From Hyphomicrobiales bacterium (GTDB lineage: Bacteria > Pseudomonadota > Alphaproteobacteria > Rhizobiales > HXMU1428-3), in the NCBI GenBank assembly GCA_021775385.1, contig JAJFHW010000118.1, positions 1 through 17,736 on the forward strand: a stretch of 17,736 bases of DNA, read 5' to 3'. Each line of letters begins with the position of its first letter. Positions within the stretch are counted from its first letter, which is position 1. Shown one piece after another: positions 13,241 to 17,736 of this stretch. The notes beneath the pieces were generated by a model. That model was not told where the DNA came from, made no database searches, and saw only the letters and a program-made list of their open reading frames with translations. Both the position numbers and the translations under genes were made by a program.

Positions 13241-15124
13241 TTGCGTTTTCCTCCGCATTTTCTAGATGAAATTCGAGCCAGACTTAGTGTGAGCCAGGTG
13301 GTCTCTCGCTCGGTTAAATTGCGTCGGCAAGGCAGAGAATTCACAGGTCTTTCCCCATTTAAACAAGAAAAAACCCCTTCATTCACTGTAAATGATCAAA
13401 AAGGCTTCTATCATTGTTTTGCAACCGGTGAGCATGGGGACATCTTCACGTTCTTAATAAAGACACAAGGATTAAGCTTCCCAGAAGCCGTTGAACAACT
13501 AGCGAATGAAGCAGGTGTACCAATGCCTGTTTCATCCCCTGAAGCGATAGTTAGAGGGGAGCAAAACGATAGATTAAGAGATTTAACCGAGCTCGCTGCA
13601 CAGTTTTACCAAGACGCTCTGAACGCGCCAATAGCGGAGAAGGCTAGGAATTATCTAATCAATAGAGGATTAAACCGAGAGCAGGTCTCTAAATTTCGGT
13701 TAGGCTATGCACCAAACTCTCGAAACGCCTTAAAACAACATCTTGAGAAAGCTGGATACACAGAAAAAGAGATTATTCTCTCTGGTATGGCTATTGGGGG
13801 TAACGATATTCCCGTTCCTTATGATCGTTTTCGTGATCGGATCATGTTCCCAATCGCAGATTTAAAACAAAGAGTAATTGCTTTTGGTGGCCGTGCTCTA
13901 GATCCTGGCCAACCGGCAAAATATTTAAATTCTCCCGAAACACCGCTTTTTCATAAAGGTCATCAGGTTTATAACGGTGCTGGAGCTAGAAAAGCTGCCT
14001 ATGATTTGAAGTCTGTCATTGTCACAGAAGGCTATATGGACGTAATCGCTATGGCTGGCGCTGGGTTTGAAAATACCGTAGCCCCGCTTGGCACAGCTCT
14101 GACAATCGAGCAAATACAGCTTTTATGGCGAATGGCTTCAGAACCTATTCTATGTTTTGATGGTGATCAGGCAGGTAAAAAAGCTGCATTTCGTTCAGTC
14201 GAAACCGTTTTACCCCACTTAAAACCGGGGTATTCCTTAAAATTTGCTTTTTTACCTGATGGTGAAGACCCAGACGATTACATCAAAAATCATGGCGCTG
14301 GGGAAATGAAAAATATCTTAGATGCCGCAAAACCATTGTCAGAGGTGCTCTGGCAAAAGGAATTCACAGCTAGTGAATGGGATACTCCTGAGCGAAGAGC
14401 AGCGCTAGAGCAGAATTTAATCTCTTTAATTAATGGTGTTGAAGACCAAACCGTAAAAACTCATTATTTAAGAGAAATAAAATCGCGTCTTTGGCGTGCT
14501 TTTCAAAAAACAGGAAACCAGCCCGAAAAAAGCAACCAAAACTGGCAAAAGAGTAGCAAATCATCTTCAAAGTCTTTTTCAGGGAAATATGGGGCAAATT
14601 CACGCCAGCCGGCCACAAATTCACTTCTTGCTAGTCCATTAATGAAAGGGCCTGAAAAGCAAAACCTATCTCATGAAGCAGAGGTTATTGATTTAATAAT
14701 CAATCATCCATGGTTGCTGGATACAGAAGATGAGTTGTTTTCAAGCTTTAAATTTACAACAGAAGATGCAAAAAAATTACGAGATGCTTTGCTGGAAGCC
14801 CAATTTGCACTAAATCCACAGAATTCTCTTGACAGCGCGGCAGTTCAGTCCCATTTAGAAAAGTTAGAACTACACTCACTGGCCGCCCAGATGCAACGCA
14901 AAGTAACCCAAACCGGGGCTAAATCTGCCGAACCAAATGCGAACTCAAATGAAGTTCTCAGAAAATGGCATGAACTCATGGTGCGACATCACAAGGCTGA
15001 GGAACTAGAACGCGAGCTTGATGCCGCTGAACGCGCATACAGGGAAGAGGGTAATCAACTAAATTTTGAACGTTTAGAATCTCTGAGAAATGCTTTAAAT
15101 CAAAGCATGAACGAGGTTCTTTAG
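13241..15124 (+). CDS. dnaG: DNA primase DnaG
   Basis: Primase makes the RNA primers for replication and works with the DnaB helicase. The 627 residues fit the family. The N-terminal zinc-finger region is present, but its ligands are degenerate: the usual Cys-x2-His...Cys-x2-Cys positions are Ser38, Lys41, Cys59 and Thr62 (GLSPFKQEKTPSF...FYHCFATGEHGD). The same loss occurs in several alphaproteobacterial primases, as I recall. The TOPRIM catalytic core follows, with VTEGYMDVIAMAGAG and CFDGDQAGKKAA. A basic Ser/Asn/Gln-rich linker (about 425-460) leads to the helicase-binding C-terminus. The start is TTG at 13241: it gives MRFPPHFLDEIRARL as in relatives, GGAG lies at 13227-13230, no ATG is in frame before it, and a stop (13199-13201) closes the frame upstream. 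rpoD follows in the same direction after 468 nt. Confidence 0.96.
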   Translation: MRFPPHFLDEIRARLSVSQVVSRSVKLRRQGREFTGLSPFKQEKTPSFTVNDQKGFYHCFATGEHGDIFTFLIKTQGLSFPEAVEQLANEAGVPMPVSSPEAIVRGEQNDRLRDLTELAAQFYQDALNAPIAEKARNYLINRGLNREQVSKFRLGYAPNSRNALKQHLEKAGYTEKEIILSGMAIGGNDIPVPYDRFRDRIMFPIADLKQRVIAFGGRALDPGQPAKYLNSPETPLFHKGHQVYNGAGARKAAYDLKSVIVTEGYMDVIAMAGAGFENTVAPLGTALTIEQIQLLWRMASEPILCFDGDQAGKKAAFRSVETVLPHLKPGYSLKFAFLPDGEDPDDYIKNHGAGEMKNILDAAKPLSEVLWQKEFTASEWDTPERRAALEQNLISLINGVEDQTVKTHYLREIKSRLWRAFQKTGNQPEKSNQNWQKSSKSSSKSFSGKYGANSRQPATNSLLASPLMKGPEKQNLSHEAEVIDLIINHPWLLDTEDELFSSFKFTTEDAKKLRDALLEAQFALNPQNSLDSAAVQSHLEKLELHSLAAQMQRKVTQTGAKSAEPNANSNEVLRKWHELMVRHHKAEELERELDAAERAYREEGNQLNFERLESLRNALNQSMNEVL

Positions 15125-15592
15125 CTTAGTTTTGAGCTATTTTCGCATTTCTCTAGGTATTAATTTAATCAAAAGGGCTTGATCGTTAATCTTTTCTAGC
15201 CGAATCATGCTTTAAATTACCTTAGATGAAAGAAAGTAAGACCTTAAATTACATGGATAAATAGTATTTTAGGCAAGTGGGGCTCTATTAAAGCCACAAA
15301 ACGAGATTAAGCAATAAATTCGATGCCGGAATAAAACTTAGATGTTCAGTTGTAATTACCTTAAGGGCGCACCAGATATATATAACGGCAAAGTTTTAAC
15401 ATCAAAACGACCTCTCAAGCCCCATTTTTTGGCCAGAGTTTTGGTCAGAGTTTCAGGCTCAAGTTCAGCTTAGCCCTTTTTATATTGCCAGCTTTTCTAA
15501 AGAAACAAAAGAAAGGCAGCAATAAAAAGAATAGATTGCAACAAACCGCATTTTAAAACGATGTGGCATCAATTGTGTTTCGGAGCACATAT
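15125..15592. other. Gene-free stretch between dnaG and rpoD
   Basis: No reading frame with family character is seen in these 468 nt. Just past dnaG, AGCTTA-GTTT-TGAGCT (about 15124-15139) can form a short hairpin followed by ATTTT, a weak terminator at best. Short repeats are present: AATTACCTTA at 15215-15224 and 15354-15363, and GG(C/T)CAGAGTTT at 15431-15441 and 15443-15453. The length suggests that rpoD has its own promoter here, but I cannot pick a convincing -35/-10 pair. Confidence 0.5.
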
Positions 15593-17736
15593 ATGGCGAC
15601 CAGAACAACAAAGACGACAACCAAAACAGCGGCCAAGAAGCCAGCTGCTAAAAAAACAGCAGCTGCAGCTAAAACCACAGCCAAAAAAGCGCCTGCGGCC
15701 AACAAAAAAGCGCCTGCGGCTAAAAAGGCGCCTGCAGCCAAGAAAACACCTGCGGCAACTAAGAAAGCTCCTGCGACCAAAAAAGCTACTGTGAGTAAAG
15801 CAGCCCCAAAAACAACAGCTAAAACAGCGAAGAAAACGGCCAACACCACCAAGATGAAGGCCGTAGCTGCAAAGTCTGTTACAAAACCAGCCACGAAGAA
15901 AGCACCAGCTAAAACTCCAGCCGGTACGAAGACAGCAGCGACAAAAGCAACTGCAGCTAAAAAAGCTCCAGCAGCAAAAACAACAGCCTCTTCAACAAAA
16001 ACTAAAACAACAGCAAAAACAAAAGTGACAAAACCTAAAGTGGTAAAAGCAAGCGCAACCTCGACACAAGCTGTCAAACGTTCAGAACCAAAGAAAAAAC
16101 CAGGTAGCAAAAAGGCCGATGACGCCAAAAGTGGTGACAGCCCAATTCTCGACCTCACTGATAGTTCCGTGAAACGTATGATCAAAACTGCAAAACAGCG
16201 CGGTTATGTAACATATGATGAACTAAATGAAGTGATGCCTTCTGATGAAGTTTCTTCAGAGCAAATTGAAGACATCATGTCAATGTTGTCTGACATGGGC
16301 ATTAATGTGGTTGAAGAAGAAGAGGTTGAAGACGCAACTGAAGCGGCAACCCCAGCCATTGCTGAGAATAATAAATCTGTTGTAAAAACAGGTAAAACAA
16401 GTGAGCCGACAGAGCGAACTGATGATCCTGTTCGCATGTATCTACGTGAAATGGGTACTGTTGACCTTCTTTCAAGAGAAGGTGAAATTGCAATTGCCAA
16501 GCGTATTGAAGCTGGGCGCGAAGCAATGATAGCTGGGCTCTGTGAAAGCCCGCTAACCTTCCAGGCCATTATCATTTGGCATGATGAATTAATGGAAGGC
16601 AAAATTCTCTTAAGAGATATTATTGACCTTGAAGCCACTTACGCCGGGCCAGAAGCAAAAGCTCCTGTTATAATGGGGCCAGACGGCAAACCAGTAGAAG
16701 CGCAAACAGCTGAAGGACAAGCTCCAGCTGCTGAAGGCGCTCAAGCGGCACCTGATGCATCGACTAGTACTGAAGGTCAAAATCTGGATGAAAATGGGCA
16801 GCCTAGAGAAGAAGGAAGAGAAGATGAAGACGAGGATGATGATGATGATCTCGAAAACTCTCTCTCTCTAGCTGCAATGGAAGCTGAGCTGAAACCAAAA
16901 GTTTTAGAAACGTTTGATAGCATTGCTGCCAACTATAAAAAGTTGAGAAAACTACAAGATTCTAAAGTTGAAAAATCTTTAGACGGTGAAAAAGTCACCA
17001 AAGCGCAAACTAACAAATTCGATAAATTGAGAGAAGACATCGTCAACGATGTGAAAAGTCTCTCATTAAATAATAATCGTATTGAAAGCCTGGTTGAGCA
17101 ACTTTATGCAATTAACAAAAAGCTCATCGGTTATGAAGGCCGCCTAATGCGCTTAGGCGATAGCTATGGCATTCCGCGTATTGAATTTTTGGAAAGTGCC
17201 CAAGGCCGCGAATTGGATCCAAACTGGATCGACGATATGGCGGGCTCTAAGAAAAAAGGCTGGGCTGCATTTGTTGAATCAGAGCGCCCAACCATTGAAG
17301 ATATTCGCTCTGAAATTCAAATCCTGGCAACTGAAACAGGCCTGGATATTGCCGAATATCGCCGCATCGTTCGCCATGTGAAAAAAGGTGAGCGTGAAGC
17401 ACGCATCGCTAAAAAAGAAAGGCAAGAAGCCAACTTGCGCCTCGTAATTTCAATTGCGAAAAAATACACCAACCGCGGTCTGCAATTCCTCGATCTCATT
17501 CAGGAAGGTAATATCGGCCTGATGAAAGCGGTAGATAAATTTGAATATCGCCGCGGTTATAAATTCTCAACCTATGCCACATGGTGGATCAGGCAAGCAA
17601 TCACGCGCTCAATCGCTGACCAAGCGCGTACAATCCGTATTCCGGTTCACATGATTGAGACGATCAACAAGCTGGTGCGGACATCGCGTCAAATGCTCCA
17701 TGAAATCGGTCGCGAGCCGACGCCGGAAGAGTTGTC
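15593..17736 (+). CDS. rpoD: RNA polymerase primary sigma factor RpoD (sigma-70), 3' end beyond window
   Basis: This is the housekeeping sigma factor that directs RNA polymerase to promoters; 714 codons are present, cut within region 3. Residues 1-182 are almost only Lys, Ala, Thr and Pro, like histone H1 tails. Region 1.1 follows ([20 protein letters not shown], then [13 protein letters not shown]), then region 1.2 from about 277 ([20 protein letters not shown]). A non-conserved insert follows, with a very acidic run ([10 protein letters not shown], about 415-425). Region 2 comes next, from about 612 ([20 protein letters not shown], then [16 protein letters not shown]). The last codons, [11 protein letters not shown], are region 3. 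ATG at 15593 follows GGAG (15582-15585) at a good distance, and the frame runs without a break into region 1.1, so the basic extension belongs to the protein as sequenced. The KA-rich extension would make it unusually long. Confidence 0.97.
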   Translation, partial: MATRTTKTTTKTAAKKPAAKKTAAAAKTTAKKAPAANKKAPAAKKAPAAKKTPAATKKAPATKKATVSKAAPKTTAKTAKKTANTTKMKAVAAKSVTKPATKKAPAKTPAGTKTAATKATAAKKAPAAKTTASSTKTKTTAKTKVTKPKVVKASATSTQAVKRSEPKKKPGSKKADDAKSGDSPILDLTDSSVKRMIKTAKQRGYVTYDELNEVMPSDEVSSEQIEDIMSMLSDMGINVVEEEEVEDATEAATPAIAENNKSVVKTGKTSEPTERTDDPVRMYLREMGTVDLLSREGEIAIAKRIEAGREAMIAGLCESPLTFQAIIIWHDELMEGKILLRDIIDLEATYAGPEAKAPVIMGPDGKPVEAQTAEGQAPAAEGAQAAPDASTSTEGQNLDENGQPREEGREDEDEDDDDDLENSLSLAAMEAELKPKVLETFDSIAANYKKLRKLQDSKVEKSLDGEKVTKAQTNKFDKLREDIVNDVKSLSLNNNRIESLVEQLYAINKKLIGYEGRLMRLGDSYGIPRIEFLESAQGRELDPNWIDDMAGSKKKGWAAFVESERPTIEDIRSEIQILATETGLDIAEYRRIVRHVKKGEREARIAKKERQEANLRLVISIAKKYTNRGLQFLDLIQEGNIGLMKAVDKFEYRRGYKFSTYATWWIRQAITRSIADQARTIRIPVHMIETINKLVRTSRQMLHEIGREPTPEEL
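15683..15778 (+). repeat. Tandem KKAPAA-coding repeats in the rpoD extension
   Basis: Five near-identical units, [24 protein letters not shown] and KKAPAT (residues 31-62), are encoded by about 18-nt DNA repeats of the AAAAAAGCGCCTGCGGC type, with single-residue spacers after the first and fourth units. Copy number at such a repeat can change by slippage. Confidence 0.85.

Noticed and set aside
15561..15794. Plus-strand frame starting MWHQLCFG and rich in Arg, Gln and Lys
   Set aside because: It is a shifted reading of the rpoD repeats with no family match, and it is incompatible with the well-supported rpoD frame.
15553..16185. Long minus-strand open frame rich in Ala, Val and Phe opposite the rpoD start
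   Set aside because: It is the antisense of the Lys/Ala-rich rpoD extension. The plus frame continues directly into conserved RpoD regions, and the hydrophobic antisense sequence is a composition artefact.

Overview
The window looks like a chromosomal segment of an AT-rich alphaproteobacterium, most likely of the order Hyphomicrobiales (Rhizobiales). The dnaG-rpoD gene order, the RpoD region 1.1 sequence ([16 protein letters not shown]), the DnaG N-terminus MRFPPHFLDEIRARL and an intergenic palindrome of the AGCGTT...CCGGTTTT...AACGCT type all fit this. Codon use is even along the window, and I see no tRNA, rRNA, phage, transposase or CRISPR array. The species cannot be named from the sequence.

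Layout. 1-5001 is the 3' part of a very large secreted RTX protein with interleaved calcium-binding repeats and cadherin/Ig-like repeats; its beginning lies outside the window. Convergent to it is truA (5042-5779, minus). A double ACT-domain protein of the GcvR type (6023-6547) and a conserved-looking 62-residue two-helix membrane protein (6695-6883) follow, the latter closed by a strong terminator. The gene-free stretch 6884-7210 holds two copies of a short repeat and a GC-rich cluster of palindromes.

7211-10653 is a module associated with PQQ-dependent (quinoprotein) dehydrogenases. It contains a secreted rhodanese-like protein of the 'CXXCW' family (minus), a divergent exported metallo-beta-lactamase-fold hydrolase and a fused SoxY-SoxZ-like carrier. 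These families usually accompany methanol/alcohol-type quinoproteins and cytochromes c, and no dehydrogenase is present here. The rhodanese-like gene carries, in frame, two copies of the same short repeat that lies in the intergenic DNA downstream of it. This repeat is the most unusual signal in the window.

10785-12908 (minus) is a membrane-anchored GGDEF-EAL protein whose EAL domain looks catalytically intact and whose GGDEF motif is SGDEF. After a 332-nt divergent region come dnaG (13241-15124, TTG start, degenerate zinc-binding site) and, after 468 nt, rpoD (15593 to beyond the window). The primary sigma factor starts with about 180 residues of Lys/Ala/Thr/Pro-rich, histone-H1-like sequence ahead of region 1.1. 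dnaG and rpoD form the usual macromolecular-synthesis neighbourhood.
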